From Streptomyces lateritius (GTDB lineage: Bacteria > Actinomycetota > Actinomycetes > Streptomycetales > Streptomycetaceae), in contig NZ_BMTO01000009.1 of assembly GCF_014649715.1 (NCBI RefSeq), positions 186,001-250,000 of the forward strand: 64,000 nt of DNA. Reading direction: 5' to 3'. How positions within the stretch are numbered: position 1 is the stretch's first letter; every line of letters begins with the position of its first letter. Position numbers and translations under genes: made by a program. The notes under the pieces are model-generated. The model searched no databases. It saw only the letters and a program-made list of their open reading frames with translations, and was not told the DNA's origin. Positions 42,588 to 50,789 of this stretch are shown one piece after another.

Positions 42588-43454
42588 TCAGTCTCGTCGC
42601 GGAACGCGAACGACACCCTCCTGGATGACGGAGATCGCCAGCTTCCCGTCCTGCGTGTAGATCCGGGCCTGGCCCAGGCCCCGCCCGCCCGAGGCGGAGG
42701 GGGACTCCTGGTCGTACAACAGCCACTCGTCCGCACGGAAGGGCCGGTGGAACCACATCGCGTGGTCCAGCGACGCCCCGACCACGTCGCCCACCGCCCA
42801 GCCGCCCCGCCCGTGGGCGAGGAGCACCGAGTCCAGCAGCGTCATGTCCGAGACGTATGTCGCCAGACAGACGTGCAGCAGGGGATCGTCGGCGAGCTTG
42901 CCGTTCGTACGGAACCACACCTGCGAGCGCGGCTCGCGCGGCTCCCCGACGGAGCCCCACGGCGGCACGTCGGCGTACCGCAGGTCCACCGCCGCGCGCG
43001 CGTCGACCAGCCGCGCGGCTACGTCCTCCGGGAGGTGCCGGGGCAGCATCTCGGCGGCCGTCGGCAGGGTCTCCGGATCCGGAGCGGCCGGCATGTCGTC
43101 CTGGTGCTCAAGCCCCTCCTCGTACGTCTGGAAGGACGCGGAGAGGTGGAAGATCGGCTGGCCGTGCTGGACGGCGACGACCCGCCGGGTGGTGAAGGAG
43201 CGGCCGTCCCGGATCCGGTCGACCTGGTACACGATCGGCGCGCCCGGGTCCCCGGCGCGCAGGAAGTACGCGTGCAGGGAGTGCGCGAGCCGGTCCTCGG
43301 GGACGGTCCGCCCGGCCGCCACCAGCGCCTGGGCGGCCACCTGGCCGCCGAAGACGCGGGGGACGAGGGCCGAACGGGACTGCCCCCGGAAGAAGTTCTG
43401 CTCGATCTGCTCCAGGTCGAGCAGATCGAGCAGATCGTCGAGCGCTTCGGGCAC
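42588..43454 (-). CDS. tesB: Acyl-CoA thioesterase II (TesB)
   Basis: A 288-residue double hot-dog thioesterase that hydrolyses acyl-CoA to free acid and CoA. Family marks: FRGQSRSALVPRVFGGQVAAQAL, SLDHAMWFHRPFRADEWLLYD (active-site Asp) and SVIQEGVVR (active-site Gln). It starts with GTG at 43454 directly against the TAA of the acyl-CoA dehydrogenase (TAAGTG), so the two are translated together. Confidence 0.94.
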   Translation of the reverse strand: MPEALDDLLDLLDLEQIEQNFFRGQSRSALVPRVFGGQVAAQALVAAGRTVPEDRLAHSLHAYFLRAGDPGAPIVYQVDRIRDGRSFTTRRVVAVQHGQPIFHLSASFQTYEEGLEHQDDMPAAPDPETLPTAAEMLPRHLPEDVAARLVDARAAVDLRYADVPPWGSVGEPREPRSQVWFRTNGKLADDPLLHVCLATYVSDMTLLDSVLLAHGRGGWAVGDVVGASLDHAMWFHRPFRADEWLLYDQESPSASGGRGLGQARIYTQDGKLAISVIQEGVVRVPRRD

Positions 43455-44612
43455 TTACAGACCCATCGACTTCGCGATGATCGACTTCATGATCTCGCTG
43501 GTGCCGCCGTAGATGCGGTTCACGCGGTTGTCCGCGTACAGGCGGGCGATCGGGTACTCGTTCATGTAGCCGTAGCCGCCGTGCAGCTGGAGGCAGCGGT
43601 CGATGACGCGGTGCGCGACCTCGGTGCAGAAGAGCTTGGCGCTGGCGGCCTCGGCCGGGGTCAGCTCGCCCGCGTCCAGCGCCTCCAGGGCGCGGTCGGC
43701 CACGGCCTCGGCCGCGTCGACCTCGGCCTGGCAGGCGGCCAGCTCGAACTTCGTGTTCTGGAAGTGCGCGACCGGCTTGCCGAAGACCGTGCGCTCCTGC
43801 ACGTACTGCTGCGCGAAGCGGACGGCGGCCTTGGCCTGCGCGTAGGCGCCGAAGGCGATGCCCCAGCGCTCGGAGGCGAGGTTGTGGCCGAGGTAGTAGA
43901 AGCCCTTGTTCTCCTCGCCGAGCAGGTCCTCGACGGGCACCTTCACGTCGACGAACGCCAGCTCGGCGGTGTCGGACGTGCGCAGGCCGAGCTTGTCCAG
44001 CTTGCGGCCGATGGAGTAGCCCTCGGACTTGGTGTCCACGGCGAAGAGGGAGATGCCGTGACGGCGGTCCTCGGCCGTCGGGGCGGACGTACGGGCGCAG
44101 ACGATCACACGGTCGGCGTGGACGCCACCGGTGATGAAGGTCTTGGCGCCGTTGAGGACGTAGTGCGTGCCGTCCTCGGAGAGCTTGGCGGTGGTCTTCA
44201 TGCCCGCGACGTCGGAGCCGGTGCCCGGCTCGGTCATCGCCAGCGCCCACATCTCGTCGCCGGAGACGAAGTTCGGGAGGTAACGCTTCTTCTGCTCGTC
44301 GGTGGCGAGCATCTTGATGTAGGGCAGGGCGAGCAGCACGTGCACGCCGGAGCCGCCGAAGTTCACGCCCGCGCGGGAGGTCTCCTCGTAGAGGACGGCC
44401 TCGAACTTGTGGGTGTCCAGGCCCGCGCCGCCGAACTCCTCGGGCACGTTGATGCCGAAGATGCCCAGCTCGCCGAGCTTGCCGTAGAACTCGCGCGGCG
44501 CCTGGCCCGCGGCGAACCACTCGTCGTAGACGGGGACGACCTCGGCCTCGATGAAGGCGCGGATGGTCTCCCGGAACGCCTCGTGGTCCTCGTTGAATAC
44601 GGTACGGCGCAC
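43455..44612 (-). CDS. Acyl-CoA dehydrogenase (LCAD-like active site)
   Basis: A 385-residue FAD enzyme: ALAMTEPGTGSDVAGMK, QLHGGYGYMNEYPIARLY and RIYGGTSEIMK. The place of the usual catalytic Glu (IYEGT) is Gly (IYGGT), as in long-chain and isovaleryl-CoA dehydrogenases, where the base sits on another helix; so the protein need not be inactive. It is cotranscribed with tesB and precedes it. ATG 44612, with GAAGGAGG upstream, is the operon start; the chain-length preference is unknown. Confidence 0.9.
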   Translation of the reverse strand: MRRTVFNEDHEAFRETIRAFIEAEVVPVYDEWFAAGQAPREFYGKLGELGIFGINVPEEFGGAGLDTHKFEAVLYEETSRAGVNFGGSGVHVLLALPYIKMLATDEQKKRYLPNFVSGDEMWALAMTEPGTGSDVAGMKTTAKLSEDGTHYVLNGAKTFITGGVHADRVIVCARTSAPTAEDRRHGISLFAVDTKSEGYSIGRKLDKLGLRTSDTAELAFVDVKVPVEDLLGEENKGFYYLGHNLASERWGIAFGAYAQAKAAVRFAQQYVQERTVFGKPVAHFQNTKFELAACQAEVDAAEAVADRALEALDAGELTPAEAASAKLFCTEVAHRVIDRCLQLHGGYGYMNEYPIARLYADNRVNRIYGGTSEIMKSIIAKSMGL

Positions 44613-44754
44613 GAGCCGCCTCCTTCGGAGTCCTGGGTGCCTGGGGCCTGGATGCCTGACGCGATATGCCTAAGCGCTTGCTCAGTCAAGTTACCGGTGG
44701 GTTCGCGCCGCTGTCCAGATCTGGGGCGCTCGGGGTTGCCCAGATCACGTCCGC

Positions 44755-45903
44755 TCACTCCTCGGGCACCTCGCCGCGGACCCAGCGGAGGCCGACGGAG
44801 TCGTACCCGTACACGGGCCGCCCCTTCGCCCCGCTCGTTCGAAAGGGTGCGCCGTCCTCGTCCCCGATCCGGACCGTGCCCCGGCGCCCCTCCGAGCTCC
44901 ACTCCAGCTCCAGGTACCAGCGGCAGTCGCACCCCGCCGCCCCCGCCGAGACCAGCAGCTCCTCCGGCTCGGCGGCGCTGACCGCGTACGGGAAGGAGAC
45001 CGCCGGGAGCGTCCGGCCCTCCTCTCCGGAGGCGTCGTACCCGTCCAGCGCCCGCGCCACCGGCCGCGGCCGGTCCAGGTCCACCTCGAAACGGCGCGGC
45101 GTCACCGCCCCGCCGCACCCGTCGTCCATCCGGTACGCCGCCCACGGCAGCGGCGCGCCCCGCTCCACCACCCGCACGTGCAGCGCCTGGAGCACCACCG
45201 CCGCCGCGCCCTTCCCCTGCACCGACACCCGCACCAGCGTCTCCCCGCCGTCCACGGCCCCCTGCGCCGCCGCCCAGCTCCGCGCGTCGGCCGACTCCGG
45301 CGGGGGAGGGGGCGTCCGCTCCATGAGGTAGGTGTGCCCGCACCCGTTCTTATAGATGTGCGAGGCGACCGTCCATGTCAGCGGTGCCGGTGGTTCGGCG
45401 GCCCGCTCCCGGGTCTTCCCGGGCAGGAGTATGGCCCCGAGCGTCACCGTCCCCACGACCGCCAGCGTCCCGCCGACCAAGCCCAACCACCCCCAGCGGC
45501 GTCTCCGCCGCTCGGACGGGAGGCCCGGCACGCGCGCGTGCACGGGTTCCAGCTCGGGCTCGGACGCAGGCTCCGGGGCCGGCTCGGGCTCCGGAGCCGG
45601 CTTCGGATCCGGGCCGGGCTCGGGCTCCGCGTCGGGCTCCGGCACCGGAGGGCGACGGGTGCGGTCCGCGCGGCTCCAGGCCACCTCCAGGGACCGCCGC
45701 TCCTCCTCGTCCGCCCCGCACAGCAGGGCCAACCGGTCGACCACGGCGAACTCCTCCGGGACGGTCGCGCCCGAGCAGTAGCGGTGGAGGGTGGACGCGC
45801 TGACGCTCAGGCGCCGGCCCAGCGCCTCGTAACTGCGCCCGTCCCGCGCCTTCAGCGCGCGCACGAGCCGCGCGAACTCCTCGACGGCGGCGTCCTTCGG
45901 CAT
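44755..45903 (-). CDS. Membrane-anchored helix-turn-helix protein with extracellular domain
   Basis: A 382-residue protein. An XRE-like helix-turn-helix occupies about 15-75 (SYEALGRRLSVSASTLHRYC), then a Glu/Pro-rich linker (about 88-120), a basic patch, one transmembrane helix (about 138-160) and a C-terminal outer domain of about 200 residues with paired Cys (CGH, CGG, CDC). This is a Streptomyces class of membrane HTH proteins whose outer domain may sense a signal. ATG 45903 has AGGGGG upstream. It is divergent from the secreted protein at 46067. Confidence 0.85.
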   Translation of the reverse strand: MPKDAAVEEFARLVRALKARDGRSYEALGRRLSVSASTLHRYCSGATVPEEFAVVDRLALLCGADEEERRSLEVAWSRADRTRRPPVPEPDAEPEPGPDPKPAPEPEPAPEPASEPELEPVHARVPGLPSERRRRRWGWLGLVGGTLAVVGTVTLGAILLPGKTRERAAEPPAPLTWTVASHIYKNGCGHTYLMERTPPPPPESADARSWAAAQGAVDGGETLVRVSVQGKGAAAVVLQALHVRVVERGAPLPWAAYRMDDGCGGAVTPRRFEVDLDRPRPVARALDGYDASGEEGRTLPAVSFPYAVSAAEPEELLVSAGAAGCDCRWYLELEWSSEGRRGTVRIGDEDGAPFRTSGAKGRPVYGYDSVGLRWVRGEVPEE

Positions 45904-46066
45904 TCCATCCCCCTCGACCCTGCGTCCCACCCTTCACGTCCTTGCACGTCAGCGGGGGTGGAATGGTTCCGGGACGGGTGGAGGGCGCGTCACCGTTGCA
46001 GGCGGCGGGCGCCGGCCCGACGCTGGTGGAGCACTGACCGAACGACCCGACGGGGGATCCACCACC

Positions 46067-46675
46067 ATGAACAAGCTCCGTACCGCACTCGCCACCGCCG
46101 CCGCTGCCGCCCTGGGCCTCGCGGCCCTCGCCACGGCCCCGGCGCAGGCCGCTGCCCAGCCCGCCTTCCTCGCCGCCTCCCAGATGCCGCCGTCGTCGAC
46201 GCCGTGGACCGCCACCCAGGTCTTCACCGGCATCCCGGAGAACGGCGGCGCCCTCTGCGCCCCGTACAAGATCCCGGCGCAGAACACCCGCTACCGCGAG
46301 TTCAACACCGAGCTCGACACCAACGGCGTCCAGATCACCACCGTCGCACGCACCGAGGCCGACGCCGTGAAACTGGTCGACACCCTTCGCAAGGCCCTCG
46401 CCGGCTGCGGCCCCCTGCTGGAGCGGCAGAACCCGGGCCTGCAGGCCGTCAGCGCCTCCCACGGCAAGCTCGCCGTCGAGGAGGGCGCCTGGGTCTACAG
46501 CCTGGACACCGCCGACCCGCAGATCGGCATCACCGACATCCACCTCTTCTCCGTCGGCCGCGACGGCCGCACCGTCACCCTCGTCCGCTGGGGCCAGATG
46601 GGCGACTTCGAGGACGCCCCGCTGACCGCCTTCCGCACCACGACGAAGACCGCCGTCAACAAGCTCTGGCCCTGA
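46067..46675 (+). CDS. Secreted protein of unknown function
   Basis: A 202-residue exported protein with signal peptide about 1-28 (TAAAAALGLAALATAPAQAA). The mature part has two Cys (GGALCAPYK and LAGCGPLLE), and the pattern with NTELDTNGVQITTVART resembles the extracellular PknH-type sensor domain found in actinobacteria; that is a weak similarity. It lies beside the divergent membrane HTH protein. Confidence 0.78.
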   Translation: MNKLRTALATAAAAALGLAALATAPAQAAAQPAFLAASQMPPSSTPWTATQVFTGIPENGGALCAPYKIPAQNTRYREFNTELDTNGVQITTVARTEADAVKLVDTLRKALAGCGPLLERQNPGLQAVSASHGKLAVEEGAWVYSLDTADPQIGITDIHLFSVGRDGRTVTLVRWGQMGDFEDAPLTAFRTTTKTAVNKLWP

Positions 46676-46734
46676 GGACTGGACGGGTCGCGCTCTGCCT
46701 CCCGCGGCGCCGGGACGTCGGCTCGGGGTTCTGC

Positions 46735-47247
46735 TCAGCAGGTGAGTCCCTGAGAACGAAGCCACTCGCACTGCGTCTCGCCCGACGTCCTGCCCCCGTC
46801 GTACGCCCGGGGATCCCGGTAGCCGGGCCCGACGGGTTCGTGGTCCTCGAACACGCCGTCTCCATCCAGATCCCCGCCATGGGGGTCGATCCTGCCGCCC
46901 GGGTTTCGACAGTTCGCCCGGTCGGCAGGGTCGGTGGTGCAGAGACCTCGACCGTCGGAAGGCGGCCTTGTGGGCGACGGGGACTCGGTGATCTTCTCCG
47001 CGGTCTCCTTGGCCTTCGCTGCCTTCTGTGCCGCCGCGTGCTGCGCTGTGGCTTGGCGCTCCAGGCTCTCGCCCACGGCGCCGGCCTCGACGACGAACGA
47101 GACCGGAGCCCTCTGGCTGCCCTGCCGCGCGGGCTCCGGTGTGCCCGATCCGCAGGCTGTCAGGGGTACGGAGAGGAGACAGGCGGTGGCCGCGACGATG
47201 CCAAGGGCGGACCGCGCCGACTTCCGCGTGTCTGGGTTGGTGCTCAT
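46735..47247 (-). CDS. Lipoprotein
   Basis: A 170-residue protein with an N-terminal signal and lipobox LTAC (SVPLTACGSG), anchoring it to the outer membrane face. It has an Ala/Lys/Glu-rich helical part (about 58-88), a Ser/Pro stretch, and a C-terminal region with HGGDLDGDGVFEDHEPVG, which looks like a calcium-binding (EF-hand/excalibur-like) loop, and several Cys. No enzyme function is apparent. Confidence 0.8.
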   Translation of the reverse strand: MSTNPDTRKSARSALGIVAATACLLSVPLTACGSGTPEPARQGSQRAPVSFVVEAGAVGESLERQATAQHAAAQKAAKAKETAEKITESPSPTRPPSDGRGLCTTDPADRANCRNPGGRIDPHGGDLDGDGVFEDHEPVGPGYRDPRAYDGGRTSGETQCEWLRSQGLTC

Positions 47248-47323
47248 ATCGGCCCCGCTGACAGGTCAGGCTTGGGTCAAACGCTACGGGTGGGCATCGC
47301 ACCGGTCAAAGGGGGTCAGATGT

Positions 47324-47536
47324 CTACTGCCCGGCCTTGAGGCCCGCGACGAACGAGGTCCAGCCGGCCGTGGCGAAGACGAGCGCGGGGCCGTGAGGGT
47401 TCTTCGAGTCGCGGACCGGAACCCCGGAGGGGTAGTTGTCCAGGATCTCGACACAGCTGCCGCCATCCCCACTGCTGTACGACGACTTGCGCCAGCCGCT
47501 CAGTGCGGCCGCGTTCGGGATGATGCGGTCAGTCAT
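47324..47536 (-). CDS. DUF397 protein
   Basis: A 70-residue DUF397 protein of normal size: GWRKSSYSSGDGGSCVEI, then VPVRDSKNPHGPALVFATAGWTSFVAG. It overlaps the upstream XRE/DUF5753 gene by 8 nt and is its partner. Compare the duplicated version at 33505. Confidence 0.92.
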   Translation of the reverse strand: MTDRIIPNAAALSGWRKSSYSSGDGGSCVEILDNYPSGVPVRDSKNPHGPALVFATAGWTSFVAGLKAGQ

Positions 47537-48323
47537 GGCGCTCGTATTCCTTTGCCGTCGCCCTCAGCAGGGCCAGCGATTCCTTGCGGGGGAGGGCGTC
47601 GCCCAAGGCGAGAGTGTAAGTGCGCTGCATGGTCTCGACCAGAGCGGGCGAGTCGTGCAGCTTGCCCATGAGCACACCCTCGCCGTAGGCGACCGGAGGC
47701 TGGTCGTCGAACATCATCAGCGACAGCATCCCCTGAAGCAGCGGGTGATAGCCCGCCCCGAAGGGGAGTACGTGCACGCGAACACGCTCGCACTCGACCA
47801 TGCCGATGATGTGGGTCAGTTGTTCCGCCATGATCTCCGGGCTCCCGACGTGGCGGCGCAGTACCGCCTCGTCCACGAGAGCGCAGAACAGCGGAGTGAC
47901 GGGGTCGGAGAGGATCTTTCCTCGCTCCAGCCGTGTGACAAGGAGCCTGTCACATTCCTCTTCACTCCGGGGAGTGACGCTCGGCCGCAGAACCGCACGG
48001 GCGTACCCCTCCGTCTGGAGGACGCCCGGCACGAGGGACAGCGCGAACTCCTGGATCACCGTCGCCTGTTGTTCGAGTTCCAGCGCCGCCTCGAAGTAGT
48101 CCGCGACCGCCACGTCCTGCTTCGGAAGGAAGCTCTGCAGGACATCGCCCGTGCTCAGCGCCCTGTCCAGCCTGCGGGCGTCCTCCTGTGAGGGAATTCG
48201 GCGCCCCGCCTCGATGTGGGCGATGTGCGAGCGGGTCATGATCGTGCGGTCTGCCAGCTCCTGTTGAGTGAGGCCGGCGGCCTCGCGTTGCGCCTTCAGC
48301 CACTCGCCGTAGACGTTGGTCAT
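47529..48323 (-). CDS. XRE-family regulator with DUF5753
   Basis: A 264-residue regulator: helix-turn-helix at about 8-60 (LKAQREAAGLTQQELADRT, SHIAHIEAGRRIPS), DUF5753 at about 80-255 (QEFALSLVPGVLQTEGYARAVL). ATG 48323 has AAGGGAG six nt upstream. Second WhiJ-type locus of the window; on its other side are two small genes transcribed away from it. Confidence 0.92.
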   Translation of the reverse strand: MTNVYGEWLKAQREAAGLTQQELADRTIMTRSHIAHIEAGRRIPSQEDARRLDRALSTGDVLQSFLPKQDVAVADYFEAALELEQQATVIQEFALSLVPGVLQTEGYARAVLRPSVTPRSEEECDRLLVTRLERGKILSDPVTPLFCALVDEAVLRRHVGSPEIMAEQLTHIIGMVECERVRVHVLPFGAGYHPLLQGMLSLMMFDDQPPVAYGEGVLMGKLHDSPALVETMQRTYTLALGDALPRKESLALLRATAKEYERHD

Positions 48324-48524
48324 CGTCAACTCCCTTGTGACAAACGCTCCGTCACACCGAACCCCCTGGTCAGCCTAGCCCTGCCGGTCTCACGCTGTGA
48401 GGGAATCGCTACAGAGCGCAGTTCCGGCGAGCGGATGAGCCCGGCGGAGCCGCCCACGCGAGACCCCCGCGACCGAGGTGAACGGTCCGGGGGCGTGGCC
48501 ATCCACAACGCAGGAGCTGACGAC

Positions 48525-48842
48525 GTGTTGCGCTGTATCGCCCGGATGATCGACCCGCTGCTGCGGCTCCTGTGGCCTCCGCCGAGCGGACGCCACCGCC
48601 CGCCGCGCACCCACACCGTCCCCGTACACCCTCCGACCCCAGCTGAACCCCCACCCGCTCCGACCCCCGAGCCGTATCTCCGGGGAGAGGACAGCCCCCT
48701 CGTCCGGCCCTACCTCCTCGCCCATGAGCGCCGTCAGGCCGAGACGCGGAGTCAGCGACGCCGCCGACGTGCCCTCTGGCTCGCCGTGCACGGCATCGAC
48801 ATCGGCCCCCGCGTCATCCACGGCAGGGAGGTCGCGGCGTGA
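48525..48842 (+). CDS. Small basic protein beside the WhiJ-type locus
   Basis: About 105 residues from GTG 48525, with AGGAG eight nt upstream: MLRCIARMIDPLLRLLWPPP, a Pro-rich middle and an Arg-rich end (RSQRRRRRALWLAVHGIDIGPRVIHG). The N-terminus is amphipathic and could contact membrane. No family is recognised. It overlaps the next gene by 4 nt (GTGA). Confidence 0.7.
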   Translation: MLRCIARMIDPLLRLLWPPPSGRHRPPRTHTVPVHPPTPAEPPPAPTPEPYLRGEDSPLVRPYLLAHERRQAETRSQRRRRRALWLAVHGIDIGPRVIHGREVAA

Positions 48843-49153
48843 TCCGGCCCGCCACGGAAGCCGCCCGTCTCCTGCCCTGGACCGGCGAGGAGGGGAAGCC
48901 CTGTTATCTCATCGGTGACGGCGAGGGCTACGTCTCCCGCGTCGCCGACAACATCGAGAGCGTGCAGCTCGGCATGGCCGCCGACCTCCTCGGCCATGTC
49001 CAGGACCTGCTGAGCGACCGCTCGGCCACCCCCGAGCAGCTCCGCTACGTCGTCGCCCGGCTGTCCGAGTCCCTGCGCGAGGTGCACCGTGTCGCACGGA
49101 GCCGGGGCGCGCGGCTCGCAATGGCCGCCATTCGCGCCGATCGCCCCGAATAG
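48839..49153 (+). CDS. Small hypothetical protein, coupled to 48525
   Basis: A 104-residue soluble, helical protein (LIGDGEGYVSRVADNIES, LSDRSATPEQLRYVVARLSESL). Starts at GTG 48839 in a 4-nt overlap. Proteins like this accompany DUF397/XRE loci in Streptomyces; function unknown. Confidence 0.75.
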   Translation: MIRPATEAARLLPWTGEEGKPCYLIGDGEGYVSRVADNIESVQLGMAADLLGHVQDLLSDRSATPEQLRYVVARLSESLREVHRVARSRGARLAMAAIRADRPE

Positions 49154-49175
49154 TCGGTACGGAGTCGACTCCGGG

Positions 49176-50612
49176 TCACAGAGCGCCGAGGGCGAACCAC
49201 AGCTCCATCCGTACGTCCGCGTCGTCCAGGTCCCTGTCCAGGAGCGCGGCGCAGCGGGCGATGCGCTGGCGGACGGTGTTGCGGTGGATGTCCAGGGCGA
49301 CGGCCGTGCGGTCCCAGTTGCCGTGCAGGGAGAGCCAGGTGCGCAGCGTCTCGGTCAGCGGCTCGGAGAGGGGCGCGAGGAGAGTCCGGGCGTACGCGGC
49401 CGCCTCCTCCCGGTCCATCAGCCCGCTGAAACCGGCGGGCTGATGGCGCACCAGGGCCACGCGGGTCGCCTCCGCCCGCCGTAGCGCCCGCGTGGCCTGT
49501 GCGTCCGCGGCGGCCAGGTCCCGGGCCTCGACGGGGGCGGCGGCCCCGAGGACCCAGCCCGGCTGGGGCTCGACCTCCCGCCCCGCGGGCAGCAGGAGCC
49601 GTACCGCACCCTCGGCCGGCGCGTCGACCAGCGGGGTGCCCAGGGCGGACGCCAGTGTGGCCGCGGCGAAGGGGGTGCCGTCGCCGCCGTGGGCGTGGAC
49701 CACCGTCCAGGGGCCCGGGCCCAGGGCGGGGGCCGCCTCGGCCGGGGGCATGCCGAGCAGCAGGCGGACCAGGGCCGCGTCCCGGGCCGAGACGTCCGCG
49801 CCACGGTGCGGTGCGGTCAGCAGGGAGAGCAGGACGACCGCCACCCCGGCGATGGTGTGGTCCCCGGCCTCCCGCCGCTCGGCCGCCGTGCCCAGCGCGA
49901 GCCCGTCGCCGCCGCCCAGGGCATAGGCCGCCAGCCGCATCCCCCCGCCGTCCCCGCTCGCGGACGCCGGGCCGCCGGGGCGCGGACCCACCACCCCTGC
50001 CAGGTCCCGCAGCGCCGCCTCCACCTCGGCCCCGATCGCCCGGCCCGCCGCCGCGTACTCCGTGCCGTCCGCCGCATAGAGCACCGCACGCCCGCTGAGC
50101 CGGGACGCCAGCGCGCCGAGGACCGCCGGGACCGGGGCGGGCCGGGCGGCCGCCGTGGCCAGCGACTGCTGCGCCTCGGTCACCCGGCGCAGCTCGCGGT
50201 GCCGGGCCTCCGCCATCAGCCGCCACACCGCCCGGGCCACGGCCGTGAACGGGGTGTGCGGGGGCACTTCGAGCAGCGGCAGCCCGTGGCGCTCGCAGGC
50301 CGCGACGAGCCCCGCCGGCACCGTGTCGTACACCGGCGTGACCCCGAAACCGAGCGCCGCCGCCCCCGCCTCCACCATCCGCTCGACGTAGTGCGCCGGG
50401 TCGGAGAGCTGCACGCCCGCCGTCATCAGGAGCTCGCCCCCGAGCAGATAGGGATAGGGGTCGGCCATCTCGGAGGTGTGCACCCAGTGCACGAAGGCGT
50501 CCTCCGGTCCGGCCAGTAGCCGCAGCCCCAGGTCCCGGCGGCCGAGCAGCGCGGCCAGCGGGACCGGCGGTGCCGGGGGAGTGGGGGTGGGCTCCTGCGC
50601 GGGCATGGGCAT
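49176..50612 (-). CDS. PucR-family transcriptional regulator
   Basis: A 478-residue regulator. The N-terminal PucR domain (about 15-145) includes FVHWVHTSEMADPYPYL and LLGGELLMTAG; a central domain follows; the C-terminal helix-turn-helix is TLRTWLSLHGNWDRTAVALDIHRNTVRQRIAR, typical of the PucR/CdaR group. These activate catabolic genes for nitrogen compounds such as purines or GABA-related substrates. It diverges from the symporter/agmatinase/TPP genes and is likely their regulator. ATG 50612 has AAGGG four nt upstream. Confidence 0.9.
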   Translation of the reverse strand: MPMPAQEPTPTPPAPPVPLAALLGRRDLGLRLLAGPEDAFVHWVHTSEMADPYPYLLGGELLMTAGVQLSDPAHYVERMVEAGAAALGFGVTPVYDTVPAGLVAACERHGLPLLEVPPHTPFTAVARAVWRLMAEARHRELRRVTEAQQSLATAAARPAPVPAVLGALASRLSGRAVLYAADGTEYAAAGRAIGAEVEAALRDLAGVVGPRPGGPASASGDGGGMRLAAYALGGGDGLALGTAAERREAGDHTIAGVAVVLLSLLTAPHRGADVSARDAALVRLLLGMPPAEAAPALGPGPWTVVHAHGGDGTPFAAATLASALGTPLVDAPAEGAVRLLLPAGREVEPQPGWVLGAAAPVEARDLAAADAQATRALRRAEATRVALVRHQPAGFSGLMDREEAAAYARTLLAPLSEPLTETLRTWLSLHGNWDRTAVALDIHRNTVRQRIARCAALLDRDLDDADVRMELWFALGAL

Positions 50613-50789
50613 GGACCCTTCGTACATCCAGAGCGTGGCCAGTGGAGGAAACGTACACTTCAGCGTCGCTTTCCGGCCACCTACTGTCGACCCATCCAGC
50701 GGCCGCGGGTACGGGCGGATGTCCCCGCGATCAGTCACTGGAGTCACTCCACCGCACGACACGCCACCGAAGTGAACGAGGGAGGGCCC

